From: DAOPZC01 sp035353175
GTDB lineage: Bacteria > Verrucomicrobiota > Kiritimatiellia > RFP12 > UBA1067
Length of the DNA stretch: 64,000 nucleotides
NCBI GenBank assembly: GCA_035353175.1
Contig: DAOPZC010000013.1
Span: forward strand, 1-64,000
Direction of reading: 5' to 3'
Shown here: piece after piece, positions 51,097-58,546 of the stretch
How the letters are laid out: the number at the start of each line of letters is the position of its first letter
Position numbering within the stretch: the first letter of the stretch is position 1
Made by a program: the position numbers and the translations under genes
The notes under the pieces: generated by a model
What the model was told of the DNA's origin: nothing
Database searches by the model: none
The model's input: the letters and a program-made list of their open reading frames with translations, nothing else

Positions 51097-52308
51097 TCAG
51101 CGCGTTCTGGCTTGCTTGCGCTTGCGGGTCAGGTGGGCGGCTTCGCGCAGCGCCTCGGTGCGGTTGGTCTGCTCCCACGGGAACTGGGTGCGGCCGAAGT
51201 GGCCGTAGGAGGCGGTCTCGCGGTAGCTCCAGCCCTTCGGTTGCGTGAGGGCGAGGTCGCGGATCAGCGCGGCGGGACGGAAGTCAAAGATTTCGCCGGA
51301 GAGCAGAATCTCCGAGAGGCGTTCCTCGCTGACTTTCGCCGTGCCGTACGTCGCCACGTTGATGGAGACCGGCTTGGCCACGCCGATGGCGTAGGCGACT
51401 TGGATCTCGCACTTTTCGGCGAGGCCGGCGGCGACGATGTTCTTCGCGGCGTAGCGGGCGTAGTAGGCGGCCGAGCGGTCGACCTTGGAGGGGTCCTTGC
51501 CCGAGAAGGCCCCGCCGCCGTGCGAACCGATGCCGCCGTAGGTGTCGACGATAATCTTGCGGCCGGTGACGCCGGAATCGCCCTGCGGGCCGCCGATGAC
51601 GAAGCGGCCCGTGGGGTTGATGTGCCAGGCGGTCTTGTTGGTCAGCAGGCCCGTCGGTCGCAGCACGTCGACGGCCACGGCTTTGAGGTCGCGCTGGATG
51701 CGTTTGAGCGGCACGTCGCCGGTCTGGTGGGAGATCACGACCGTTGTGATGGCGACCGGCTTGCCGCCGTCATGGAGCACGGAGACTTGGGCTTTGGCGT
51801 CGGGCTCGAGGTAGGCGATCTCGCCCGACTTGCGCAGCGCGGCGAAACGCTCGAGCAGGCGGTGTGAGAGCACGATGGGCGCGGGCATATATTCGGGCGT
51901 GTCGTTCGCGGCGTAACCGAACATCATGCCTTGGTCGCCTGCTCCCTGGTCCTCGGGCCGTTCGCGCGAGACACCTTGGTTGATGTCGGGCGACTGGGCG
52001 TGCAGGCCGCACACGTAGTTGAAGGTGTCGAACGAATAGCCGAGGTGCGGCTTGACGTAGCCGATGTCTTTGACCACGGAACGGGCGATCTTCTCCGGGT
52101 TCACAGCGTCCCAGCCCGTGCTGGTAATCTCTCCGGCATTGACCGTCAGGTTGGAGGTCACGAGCGTCTCGCAGGCCACGTGCGCCTGGGGGTCGCGTGC
52201 GAGGCAAGCGTCCAGGATGGCATCGGAGATCTGGTCGCACACTTTGTCGGGGTGCCCCTCGGAGACGGATTCCGAAGTGTACACGTGGCGGTTCGTCAGT
52301 TTGCTCAT
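51097..52308 (-). CDS. metK: S-adenosylmethionine synthetase
   Basis: The 403-residue protein has all MetK signatures: ESVSEGHPDKVCDQISDAILD near the start, GAGDQGMMFGYA, GGPQGDSGVTGRKIIVDTYGG and GGGAFSGKDPSKVDRSAAYYARY. It makes SAM from methionine and ATP in the cytoplasm. It is the last gene of the minus-strand operon that starts with the attenuator at 56.05 kb, 44 bases after the CBS gene. This ties SAM supply to transsulfuration. No SAM riboswitch is visible before it. Confidence 0.98.
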   Translation of the reverse strand: MSKLTNRHVYTSESVSEGHPDKVCDQISDAILDACLARDPQAHVACETLVTSNLTVNAGEITSTGWDAVNPEKIARSVVKDIGYVKPHLGYSFDTFNYVCGLHAQSPDINQGVSRERPEDQGAGDQGMMFGYAANDTPEYMPAPIVLSHRLLERFAALRKSGEIAYLEPDAKAQVSVLHDGGKPVAITTVVISHQTGDVPLKRIQRDLKAVAVDVLRPTGLLTNKTAWHINPTGRFVIGGPQGDSGVTGRKIIVDTYGGIGSHGGGAFSGKDPSKVDRSAAYYARYAAKNIVAAGLAEKCEIQVAYAIGVAKPVSINVATYGTAKVSEERLSEILLSGEIFDFRPAALIRDLALTQPKGWSYRETASYGHFGRTQFPWEQTNRTEALREAAHLTRKRKQARTR

Positions 52309-52352
52309 GAGGCGTCTGTCCTTCTTGTTTTGTGGGCGTGTTTTTGTGTGTG

Positions 52353-53714
52353 TCAGCGAGAGATCGGGCGTGACAGCTGGGCGATGACGTCGAAGCGCGT
52401 GACCACGCCGTGCGGCTGGCGGTCGCGCGTGACGACGATGGCCGGCGCGCCGGCGAAGAGCAGCCGGTAGGCCTCCGACAGGTCGGCGGCCTCGTCAAGA
52501 GAGGGCAGCGGAGCCCCCATCACTGCGCGGATCTCCTGCACGTCCGGCTGGATGCCGTCGTGCAGCGTCTTCATGACGGACGACTCGTTGAGGCTGCCGA
52601 CGACCGCATGGTTTTCGATCACCGGGATCTGCGAGATCTGGTGGGCTGCGATCAGGGCGATCGCATGGCTCAGCTTGTCGTGCGGGCTGACGGAAATCAG
52701 GGAGGGCAGGACGCCCTTCTTGGCGAGGAGCGAACCGATCGGCACATCGGGCGAGCGCGCGTCTTCCCAGTAGCCGTTTTCGCGCATCCACGCGTCGGAG
52801 TACATTTTGCTGAGGTAGTTGCGGCCGGTGTCGGGCAGCAGGACCACGATGCGCTTGGGCTCGGTCAGGCGCCGCGCATAGGCCAGCGCTGCGGCGAGCG
52901 CGGTGCCGGAGGAGCCGCCCGCCAGGATGCCCTCCTCCCGGGCGAGGCGGCGGGCGGTGTTGAACGAGTCTTTGTCGCTGACGCGGACCATCTCGTCCAC
53001 GACCTGCCGGTTGAAGGTCTTGGGGATGAAGTCCTCGCCGATGCCCTCGACTTTGTAAGCGCGGGGCGTGTCACCGGAAAGGATCGAGCCTTCGGGGTCG
53101 GCGCCGACCACGGTGATGGCGGGGTCCAGTTCCTTCAGAAATTTGCCGATGCCGGAGATGGTGCCGCCGGTGCCCATGCCCGCCACGAACACATCGAACT
53201 CGCCCTGCGTGTCGCTCCAGATCTCGGGGCCGGTGGAGAGATAGTGGGCGAGCGGGTTGTCGGGGTTGTCGAACTGGGCGGGACGGAAGGCTCCCGGGAT
53301 CTCTCGGGCGAGCCGCGCGGCCACGCCGTTGTAGCTTTCGGGAGAGTCCGGCGCGACGCTGGTCGGCGTGATGACGACTTCGGCGCCGTACGCTCGCAGC
53401 AGGCCGATCTTCTCGCCGCTCATCTTGTCGGGCAGCACGACGATGAGCTTGTACCCTTTCACGGCGGCGGCCTGCGCGAGGCCCGCGCCGGTGTTGCCGG
53501 CCGTGGCTTCGACGATGGTGCCGCCGGGCTTCAGCAGGCCGGCGCGCTCGGCGGCCTCGAGCATGTAGCGGGCGGGGCGGTCTTTGACGCTGCCGCCGGG
53601 GTTGAGGGCTTCGACCTTGACGTCGATGGTCGAGGCGAGCCCGGCCGTGAGCTTATGGAGACGGACGAGCGGCGTGTGGCCGATGGCGTCCAGAATGGTG
53701 TTGTAGCGTGGCAT
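52353..53714 (-). CDS. Cystathionine beta-synthase with C-terminal CBS domains
   Basis: The 453-residue protein has a fold type II PLP domain (NPGGSVKDR with Lys44; EATAGNTGAGLAQ; GTGGTISG) and a C-terminal Bateman pair (about 335-453, starting VLPSLISVSPHDKL and ending VVTRFDVIAQLSR). There is no N-terminal heme segment. The arrangement matches CBS rather than plain cysteine synthase; a homocysteine or O-acetylserine role cannot be separated with certainty. CBS domains often bind adenosyl ligands such as SAM, and metK is the next gene. AAAGGAGG lies 4 bases before the ATG. It follows the LMW-PTP-like gene by 57 bases. Confidence 0.93.
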   Translation of the reverse strand: MPRYNTILDAIGHTPLVRLHKLTAGLASTIDVKVEALNPGGSVKDRPARYMLEAAERAGLLKPGGTIVEATAGNTGAGLAQAAAVKGYKLIVVLPDKMSGEKIGLLRAYGAEVVITPTSVAPDSPESYNGVAARLAREIPGAFRPAQFDNPDNPLAHYLSTGPEIWSDTQGEFDVFVAGMGTGGTISGIGKFLKELDPAITVVGADPEGSILSGDTPRAYKVEGIGEDFIPKTFNRQVVDEMVRVSDKDSFNTARRLAREEGILAGGSSGTALAAALAYARRLTEPKRIVVLLPDTGRNYLSKMYSDAWMRENGYWEDARSPDVPIGSLLAKKGVLPSLISVSPHDKLSHAIALIAAHQISQIPVIENHAVVGSLNESSVMKTLHDGIQPDVQEIRAVMGAPLPSLDEAADLSEAYRLLFAGAPAIVVTRDRQPHGVVTRFDVIAQLSRPISR

Positions 53715-53771
53715 AAAGCCTCCTTTGGAGAAGTGAGCAGTTCTTTTGCAAGAGTAAAAGACGATGACGAT

Positions 53772-54215
53772 TTACGAGGCATGCCGAACCCACCGGTTGA
53801 GCAAATGGCTGACGGTCACGTGGAGGACGTCCCGCACCCGACGGTAGTGGGCGAGCGAAGGGGGTGCCCCGATGACACGGGGAACGGGCGATTCGCACGG
53901 CAGGTTGACGACAGGCCAAGGAAGACCTAGCCGACGGAGATGGTCGGCTGCCCGTTCGCTGAGGGTCACCACACAATCGAACGACAGGTTCGGCAGCACG
54001 CCGAGGCTCTTCGACCTTTGTTTTGAAATGTCGATGCCCACCTCCGACATGACGGCAATAGCTACAGAATCGATGCCGTGGGCTTCAACTCCTGCGGATA
54101 ACACGTCGATCTGGTCGCCGCCTAAGGTGCGAGCCCAACCCTCTGCCATCTGACTGCGGCAGGAATTACCACTGCAGACAAACAGAATGCGTTTTTTAAA
54201 GGGGGTATTTTTCAT
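53772..54215 (-). CDS. LMW protein-tyrosine-phosphatase/ArsC-fold protein with altered active site
   Basis: The 147-residue protein starts KKRILFVCSGNSCRSQMAEGW, giving the CX5R loop (Cys14 to Arg20) of LMW phosphatases and thioredoxin-coupled arsenate reductases. It lacks the two extra redox cysteines of ArsC: the position after VVTL is Ser rather than Cys. The general-acid region reads WPVVNLPCESP, with Asn where Asp is normal. It may therefore be a phosphatase with changed chemistry or a binding protein, and arsenate reduction is unlikely. Its ATG shares one base with the stop of the HPr-like gene (TGATG), which links the two proteins. HPr phosphate or a cysteine-linked phosphate as target is inference. 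Confidence 0.82.
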   Translation of the reverse strand: MKNTPFKKRILFVCSGNSCRSQMAEGWARTLGGDQIDVLSAGVEAHGIDSVAIAVMSEVGIDISKQRSKSLGVLPNLSFDCVVTLSERAADHLRRLGLPWPVVNLPCESPVPRVIGAPPSLAHYRRVRDVLHVTVSHLLNRWVRHAS

Positions 54216-54490
54216 CAGATGCCTCCTCCGCCGTCAAAAACTTCGGTTAGCGCCTGGAGCACGGCGTCCACTTTTCTTTCATCAGGGTCTTCAACCTCGA
54301 TCGCAAGCGCGGTCCCTTCTGCGGCGCCGAGCGTCAGGAGTTGGAAGACCGAGCAAGCGTCCACCTTAGGGCAGCCCTCGCACAGGATATTCACGGGAAC
54401 GCCAGACTTTCTCGCGATGTTGGAAATCTGAGAGGCGACGCGCAAGTGCAGGCCGTGTTCGCATTTGACAACGACGTTTTGTGTTTTCAT
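54215..54490 (-). CDS. HPr-like phosphocarrier domain protein with extra cysteines
   Basis: The ATG at 54490 with AAGGAG upstream gives 91 residues. The active-site segment GLHLRVAS has His15 and Arg17 exactly as in HPr, and VDACSVFQLLTLGA corresponds to the regulatory-serine region (Ser47). Unlike standard HPr it has four cysteines: Cys10 next to the active site, Cys37 and Cys40 (CEGC), and Cys46 next to the serine. No PTS enzymes are encoded nearby. Its place between cystathionine gamma-synthase and a phosphatase-like protein suggests a role in sulfur-linked regulation, which is inference. It overlaps the next gene by one base. Confidence 0.85.
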   Translation of the reverse strand: MKTQNVVVKCEHGLHLRVASQISNIARKSGVPVNILCEGCPKVDACSVFQLLTLGAAEGTALAIEVEDPDERKVDAVLQALTEVFDGGGGI

Positions 54491-54539
54491 GTGTGGGTGC
54501 TCCTTATTGTCCAACCGCCTTAAGCCTATTCGCGTTTCT

Positions 54540-55679
54540 TCATTCCAATGCCTGTTCGAGGTCGTGCTCCAGATCCTCCACGTGTTCCAGCCCGACCGAG
54601 AGCCGGAGCAGGTTGTCGCGGATGCCGCGCTGTGCGCGACCTTCCGGCCCCAGGGCCGCGTGAGTCATCTGCGGCGGGTAACAGACCAGCGACTCCACGC
54701 CGCCGAGGCTCTCGCCGAGCGTGAACAACGTTGTTTTTGCGACAAACCGTTCCACGGCCGGAAAGCCGCCTTTCAACTCGAAACTGATCATGCCGCCGAA
54801 TCCGGACATCTGTTTTGCGGCGAGCGTGTGCTGGGGATGGCTTGTGAGACCGGGGTAGTAAACGCGTTCGACCGCCGGATGTTTTTCAAGCCGGTTTGCC
54901 AGTTTGAGCGCATTGCGCTCGTGCTCGCGCAGCCGTACCGATAGCGTTTTTAGCCCGCGCAAGATGAGCCACGCGTCCCACGGTCCCGGTACGGCGCCTG
55001 CCGCATTTTGATAGAACTTGATGCGCTCCCAAGCGTCTTGATCGCTGGTAATGACCGCTCCGCCAATGACGTCGCTGTGTCCACCCAAGTATTTGGTCGT
55101 GCTGTGCACCACGATGTCGGCGCCGAGTTCCAACGGGCGTTGAAAATAAGGACTGACAAAGGTATTGTCGACCACGAGCCACGCGCCCGCTTTCCGCGCG
55201 ACCTCTGCGACCTCCGGAATATCAACGATTTTCAACAGCGGATTCGTCGGTGTTTCAACCCAGATCAGGCGCGTCTCTGCACAGACTGCGGCGGCAAAGG
55301 CAGTCGGGTCGGTTGAATCCGCGTAGGATATGCGAAGACCCCACGGCCGGTAGATCTTATCGAGCAAACGGTAGGTGCCGCCGTAAAGGTCGTCGCCGGC
55401 GACCACATGGTCGCCGGGTTTGAGCAGGTTCAGCACCGCCGTAGAAGCGGCCACGCCCGAGGCGAAAGCGAGTCCGTGCTTCCCGCCTTCAAGCGAGGCC
55501 AAGGCCTCTTCGAGAGCCTGACGGGTGGGGTTTCCTGTACGCGAATACTCGAAGCCCTCCCGCGGCCACCCGATGGCGTTCTGCTGGTAGGTGGAGGTTT
55601 GATAAACGGGGACGGTTACTGCGCCCGTCCGCGGATCGGGGGCCTGACCATCATGAATGGCTCGTGTTTCGAAACGCAT
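54540..55679 (-). CDS. Cystathionine gamma-synthase/lyase family PLP enzyme
   Basis: The 379-residue protein has the Cys/Met metabolism PLP signatures: RAIHDGQAPDP, VPVYQTSTYQQ, YSRTGNPTRQALEEALASLEGG, and STTKYLGGHSD with the PLP lysine Lys196. Gamma-synthase, gamma-lyase and beta-lyase of this family cannot be separated with certainty by eye; the typical gut-anaerobe companion to CBS is a gamma-lyase/homocysteine gamma-lyase-like enzyme. It is the first large gene of the minus-strand operon controlled by the leader at 55.7-56.1 kb. AAGGA precedes the ATG. Confidence 0.93.
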   Translation of the reverse strand: MRFETRAIHDGQAPDPRTGAVTVPVYQTSTYQQNAIGWPREGFEYSRTGNPTRQALEEALASLEGGKHGLAFASGVAASTAVLNLLKPGDHVVAGDDLYGGTYRLLDKIYRPWGLRISYADSTDPTAFAAAVCAETRLIWVETPTNPLLKIVDIPEVAEVARKAGAWLVVDNTFVSPYFQRPLELGADIVVHSTTKYLGGHSDVIGGAVITSDQDAWERIKFYQNAAGAVPGPWDAWLILRGLKTLSVRLREHERNALKLANRLEKHPAVERVYYPGLTSHPQHTLAAKQMSGFGGMISFELKGGFPAVERFVAKTTLFTLGESLGGVESLVCYPPQMTHAALGPEGRAQRGIRDNLLRLSVGLEHVEDLEHDLEQALE

Positions 55680-55701
55680 GGTGACGTTGTCCTTGTGTGG
55701 G

Positions 55702-55788
55702 TTAGTTGTCTCTGCCGACCAGAAGATCCAGAATCGTTCTCGGGCCCGCCTTGGCTGCCAGTTTTCTTTTTGCGTGTTTTCTACTCAT
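55702..55788 (-). CDS. Small basic 28-residue ORF upstream of the cystathionine enzyme
   Basis: ATG at 55788 starts a 28-residue peptide beginning MSRKHAKRKLAAKAGPRTIL and ending in TAA at 55702, with an AAGGG site upstream and 22 bases to the next start. It is rich in Lys and Arg and hydrophobic near the end. It lies after the intrinsic terminator, so it is translated only in read-through transcripts. I do not recognise it; it may be a real small protein or may couple translation into the operon. Confidence 0.5.
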   Translation of the reverse strand: MSRKHAKRKLAAKAGPRTILDLLVGRDN

Positions 55789-55820
55789 GTGATTGTTTCC
55801 CTTTTCTTGTTTCTTTGAGC

Positions 55821-55852
55821 AAAAAAAAACCACAACCTCAGGCCGGTTGTGG
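55821..55852 (-). terminator. Intrinsic terminator in the operon leader (attenuator)
   Basis: On the minus strand, CCACAACC (55852-55845), a 7-base loop and GGTTGTGG (55837-55830) form an 8-bp stem followed by nine T residues (55829-55821). It lies between the leader peptide and the first structural gene, so it must be bypassed for the operon to be expressed. Confidence 0.85.
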
Positions 55853-55885
55853 GTTCTTCTTTTCAGCGGCGATACGACGCATCAT
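55838..55885 (-). CDS. Second mini-ORF of the leader, ending in the terminator loop
   Basis: An ATG overlapping the stop of the MSMMCC leader peptide (ATGA) opens a 15-codon frame MMRRIAAEKKNPQPA whose TGA (55840-55838) lies in the loop of the terminator hairpin. No ribosome site is visible, so it would depend on reinitiation after the first peptide. A ribosome on it would cover the terminator's left arm. Confidence 0.35.
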   Translation of the reverse strand: MMRRIAAEKKNPQPA

Positions 55886-55944
55886 GTGAAAGGAGGGAAC
55901 CCGCGGCCCGGACTAGCTGGAGCATGACAACACATCATGCTCAT
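55882..55944 (-). promoter_or_regulatory. Leader peptide MSMMCC..., candidate cysteine/methionine attenuator
   Basis: A 20-residue frame, MSMMCCHAPASPGRGFPPFT, starts at 55944 about 100 bases after the promoter. It has three Met and two adjacent Cys codons (TGT TGT, 55932-55927) within its first six codons. The AGCATG/CATGCT pair forms a small stem around the Cys codons. A stretch GGCCG-C-GGGTT (55908-55898) can pair with AACCC (55855-55851) and CGGCC (55845-55841), overlapping both ends of the terminator's left arm and so acting as antiterminator. Tandem-cysteine leader peptides controlling sulfur genes are known in other bacteria. Confidence 0.65.
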
Positions 55945-56053
55945 GGGATCCGATGCGGTGCGTTCCGTTTGTGTAGGCCAACTGTGTTTCCGATTTTCCA
56001 AGGAAAAATTCCAATCATCAGATGCAACTCTGTTAAGTCTATCGATAAACAAG

Positions 56054-56082
56054 AGTATTGCATAGGCGGGCCGACTTGTAAA
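56054..56082 (-). promoter_or_regulatory. Promoter of the cystathionine/metK operon
   Basis: On the minus strand TTTACA (56082-56077), a 17-bp spacer and AATACT (56059-56054) predict a transcript start near 56046. The transcript then runs through the leader peptide and the attenuator. It diverges from the thiamine promoter at 56124-56153. Confidence 0.6.
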
Positions 56083-56123
56083 GTGGCATTTCACTTTTTT
56101 TTAGCGACAGCCTGTGGTCGCCG

Positions 56124-56153
56124 TTGACACGGAGCGCCGCGATGGAGTAACGT
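56124..56153 (+). promoter_or_regulatory. Promoter of the thiamine operon
   Basis: A perfect TTGACA (56124-56129), an 18-bp spacer and TAACGT (56148-56153) predict a start near 56160, immediately before the riboswitch. Confidence 0.65.
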
Positions 56154-56163
56154 AAAAACAACG

Positions 56164-56240
56164 GCCGGGGTGTTCTTCCGCAAGGAAGAGCTGAGATCAC
56201 ACCCGTATAACCTGATCCGGATCATGCCGGCGAAGGGAGT
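56164..56240 (+). ncRNA. TPP riboswitch (THI element)
   Basis: The aptamer has the conserved thiamine-pyrophosphate elements in order: GGGGTG (56167-56172), CTGAGA (56191-56196), ACCC, ACCTGATCCGGAT, then CATGCCGGCGAAGGGA closing the helix. An intrinsic terminator follows at 56249, so ligand binding probably ends transcription before thiS. It is a standard control for thiamine genes. Confidence 0.95.
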
Positions 56241-56248
56241 CTTAAGAG

Positions 56249-56288
56249 GGGAACGCACCCGTCCGTGGGTGCGTTCCCTTTTTGTTTT
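56249..56288 (+). terminator. Terminator of the TPP riboswitch
   Basis: GGGAACGCACCC (56249-56260), a 6-base loop and GGGTGCGTTCCC (56267-56278) form a perfect 12-bp stem followed by TTTTTGTTTT. It is the expression platform between the aptamer and thiS. Confidence 0.92.
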
Positions 56289-56316
56289 CCCGGGCGCCGG
56301 CTGGAGGAGAATGAAG

Positions 56317-56514
56317 ATGAAACTGATGCTGAATGGCGAACCCGTGGAAACAGCGGTGACCTTCGTGGCGGAGCTGGTGCGGGAGCAAGCCGGTGCGGCG
56401 GGGCGCGTGGCGGTCGTCGTCAACGACCGCGTCGTGCCGGCGGCCGATCATGCCGCCACCCGTCTGAGCGAGGGCGACCGCGTCGAACTCCTGACGTTCG
56501 CGGGCGGCGGCTGA
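56317..56514 (+). CDS. thiS: Sulfur carrier protein ThiS
   Basis: The 65-residue protein begins MKLMLNGEPVE, the usual ThiS opening, and ends FAGGG, giving the C-terminal Gly-Gly that is adenylated by ThiF and converted to a thiocarboxylate. The ATG at 56317 has GGAGG 9 bases upstream; an ATG two codons earlier is closer to the site and would add MK. It is the first gene after the riboswitch and shares the unit with thiG, thiH and thiF. Confidence 0.93.
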   Translation: MKLMLNGEPVETAVTFVAELVREQAGAAGRVAVVVNDRVVPAADHAATRLSEGDRVELLTFAGGG

Positions 56515-56587
56515 GGCCGGAGGGGCTTTCGCGTTTTTTGTATGGCTGATCAATGACGACACTCACCCTGAATTTTTCGGAGTTATG

Positions 56588-57367
56588 ATGATGGAGCACG
56601 ATTCTTTTCTGTTGGGCGACCAAACTTTCTCCTCTCGCCTGTTGCTGGGCACCGGCAAGTTTTCCGACGTCGGTGTCATGACGCGCGCCATCGCCGCGTC
56701 AGGCGCTCAAATTGTGACCGCCGCGCTGCGGCGTTTCGACCGCGACCGCCCGCACGACAACCTGCTGGGGCCGCTGCTCGCCATGCCGGGCGTGACGCTG
56801 ATGCCCAACACCTCCGGCGCGCGCACGGCGGAGGAGGCCATCCAGGCGGCGCGCATCGCACGCGAGCTGTGCGGCAGCCGTTTCATCAAGGTGGAGATCC
56901 ACCCCAACCCCCGCCACCTCATGCCGGACCCGATCGAAACCTTCAACGCGGCACGCGTACTGGCGGCGGAAGGCTGGATCGTGATGCCGTATATCCCGGC
57001 CGATCCCGTATTGGCCAAGCGGCTGGAAGAGGTCGGCTGCGCGTCGGTCATGCCGCTGGGGTCTGCGATCGGCAGCGGGCAGGGCTTGAGCACGGCGGGG
57101 CTGCTGCAGATCATCATCCGCGAGGCCCGCATCCCCGTCATCGTCGATGCCGGCCTGCGTTCGCCGTCCCAGGCGGCCGCGGCGCTGGAAATGGGCTGCG
57201 CCGCCGTGCTCGTCAACACCGCGGTCGCGGCGGCCGGCGACCCGGCCGCCATGGCCGCGGCATTCGCCCAGGCCGCGGCGGCCGGGCGTCAGGCGCGGCG
57301 GGCCGGGTTGATGGCCGCCGCCGAAGAGGCGCAGGCCAGCAGCCCGCTGACGGCGTTCCTGCAGTGA
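56588..57367 (+). CDS. thiG: Thiazole synthase ThiG
   Basis: The protein of about 259 residues carries the family marks: SRLLLGTGKFSD near the start, ALRRFDRDR, TLMPNTSGARTAEEA, RFIKVEIHPNP (Schiff-base lysine region) and MPLGSAIGSGQGL, with GLRSPSQAAAALEMGC near the end. ThiG condenses deoxyxylulose phosphate, dehydroglycine and ThiS thiocarboxylate to the thiazole of thiamine. Three consecutive ATGs (56585-56593) follow GGAG; the middle one is given here. It is in the thiSGHF unit. Confidence 0.96.
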   Translation: MMEHDSFLLGDQTFSSRLLLGTGKFSDVGVMTRAIAASGAQIVTAALRRFDRDRPHDNLLGPLLAMPGVTLMPNTSGARTAEEAIQAARIARELCGSRFIKVEIHPNPRHLMPDPIETFNAARVLAAEGWIVMPYIPADPVLAKRLEEVGCASVMPLGSAIGSGQGLSTAGLLQIIIREARIPVIVDAGLRSPSQAAAALEMGCAAVLVNTAVAAAGDPAAMAAAFAQAAAAGRQARRAGLMAAAEEAQASSPLTAFLQ

Positions 57368-57379
57368 GAGGAGGATGGC

Positions 57380-58546
57380 ATGAAGATGAACAACACGACA
57401 CACGAACCCCCCGCGCAACTGCCCGAGGCGCTCGATCCCCGTCCCTGGCTGGACACGCCCCCGCCCGACGCGCGCGCCGTGGCGGCGGCGCTCGCCGCCG
57501 AGGCGCCGGACGAGGCGACGTTCCTCACGCTTTTGCGCGCCGATCCCGCCGTCTACCTTGAGCCGATGGCGCGGCGCGCCCGGGCGCTGACGCGCCGGTA
57601 TTTCGGCCGCACGATCCAGCTCTATGCCCCGCTCTACCTCTCGAACTACTGCTCCGGCGGCTGCGCGTACTGCGGGTTTGCCGCCGACCGGCACCAGGCG
57701 CGCCACCGGCTCGAGCGGCCGGAGATCGGGCAGGAGCTGGCGGCGCTGAAGCGGCTGGGCTTTGAGCAGGTGCTGCTGCTGACGGGCGAACGCACGCCGC
57801 ATGCGGACTTCGGCTACCTGTGCGACGGCGTGCGCGCCGCCGCCGCCGTTTTCCACGAGGTCACGGCCGAGGCCTTCCCCATGACGACGGAAGAGTACCA
57901 CGGGCTCGCGGAGGCCGGCTGCACGGGGGTGACGCTCTACCAGGAGACGTATGATCCTGAGGCCTATCCGCGCTTTCACCGCTGGGGGCCGAAGCGGGAT
58001 TTTGCCGGCCGGCTGGACGCGCCAGAGCGGGCTTTGGCGGCCGGCATCCCCAGCGTGGGCTTGGGCGCACTGCTCGGCTTGTCTGATCCTCTGTTCGACA
58101 CGCTGGCGCTTTTTCGCCACGTGCGCGACCTGCAGCGCCGGTTCTGGCGCGCGGCGTTTTCCGTCTCGTTCCCCCGGCTGCGGCCGGAGGCCGGCGGGTT
58201 CCAGGCGCCGAAACCTGTTTCCGACCGGCAGCTGGCGCAGATCATCTTCGCCTTCCGCATCTGCCTGCCCGAGACGACGCTGGTGCTTTCCACGCGCGAG
58301 GCGCCGGCTTTCCGCGACGGCCTGGCGGGGGTCGGCATCAACCGCATGAGCGCCGGCAGCCGGACGACCGTCGGCGGCTACAGCGAGCCGGCCGCAGATG
58401 ACGGCCAGTTCGTCGTGTCGGATGCCCGGGACGTGGCCGCCTTCTGCGCCATGCTGCGCGCGCGGGGCCTTGATCCGGTTTTCAAGAACTGGGACGCCGC
58501 CTTCCGCGATGTGCTCGTGCCGGAAACCCGGAGGTGCTGCGTATGA
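57380..58546 (+). CDS. thiH: Tyrosine lyase ThiH (2-iminoacetate synthase)
   Basis: The 388-residue radical SAM protein has the canonical CX3CX2C motif CSGGCAYC (Cys91, Cys95, Cys98) in YLSNYCSGGCAYCGF, and further family segments LLLTGERT, VTLYQETYD and RLRPEAGGF. It cleaves tyrosine to dehydroglycine and p-cresol for thiazole formation, the oxygen-sensitive route used instead of ThiO. This fits an anaerobe. It starts 12 bases after thiG and overlaps thiF by 4 bases (ATGA). Confidence 0.96.
   Translation: MKMNNTTHEPPAQLPEALDPRPWLDTPPPDARAVAAALAAEAPDEATFLTLLRADPAVYLEPMARRARALTRRYFGRTIQLYAPLYLSNYCSGGCAYCGFAADRHQARHRLERPEIGQELAALKRLGFEQVLLLTGERTPHADFGYLCDGVRAAAAVFHEVTAEAFPMTTEEYHGLAEAGCTGVTLYQETYDPEAYPRFHRWGPKRDFAGRLDAPERALAAGIPSVGLGALLGLSDPLFDTLALFRHVRDLQRRFWRAAFSVSFPRLRPEAGGFQAPKPVSDRQLAQIIFAFRICLPETTLVLSTREAPAFRDGLAGVGINRMSAGSRTTVGGYSEPAADDGQFVVSDARDVAAFCAMLRARGLDPVFKNWDAAFRDVLVPETRRCCV

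Noticed and set aside
51014..52353. A SAM riboswitch controlling metK
   Set aside because: Only 44 bases separate metK from the upstream gene and they contain no aptamer; control is more likely from the operon leader at 55.8-56.1 kb.
53772..54215. Annotation as a functional arsenate reductase
   Set aside because: The CX5R loop is present, but the two further redox cysteines of the ArsC cycle are not, and the general-acid Asp is Asn.
55885..55900. CCTCCTTTC in the leader as an anti-Shine-Dalgarno regulatory element
   Set aside because: It matches the 16S 3' end, but these are also the Pro-Pro-Phe codons of the leader peptide and no partner site with matching position is clear.
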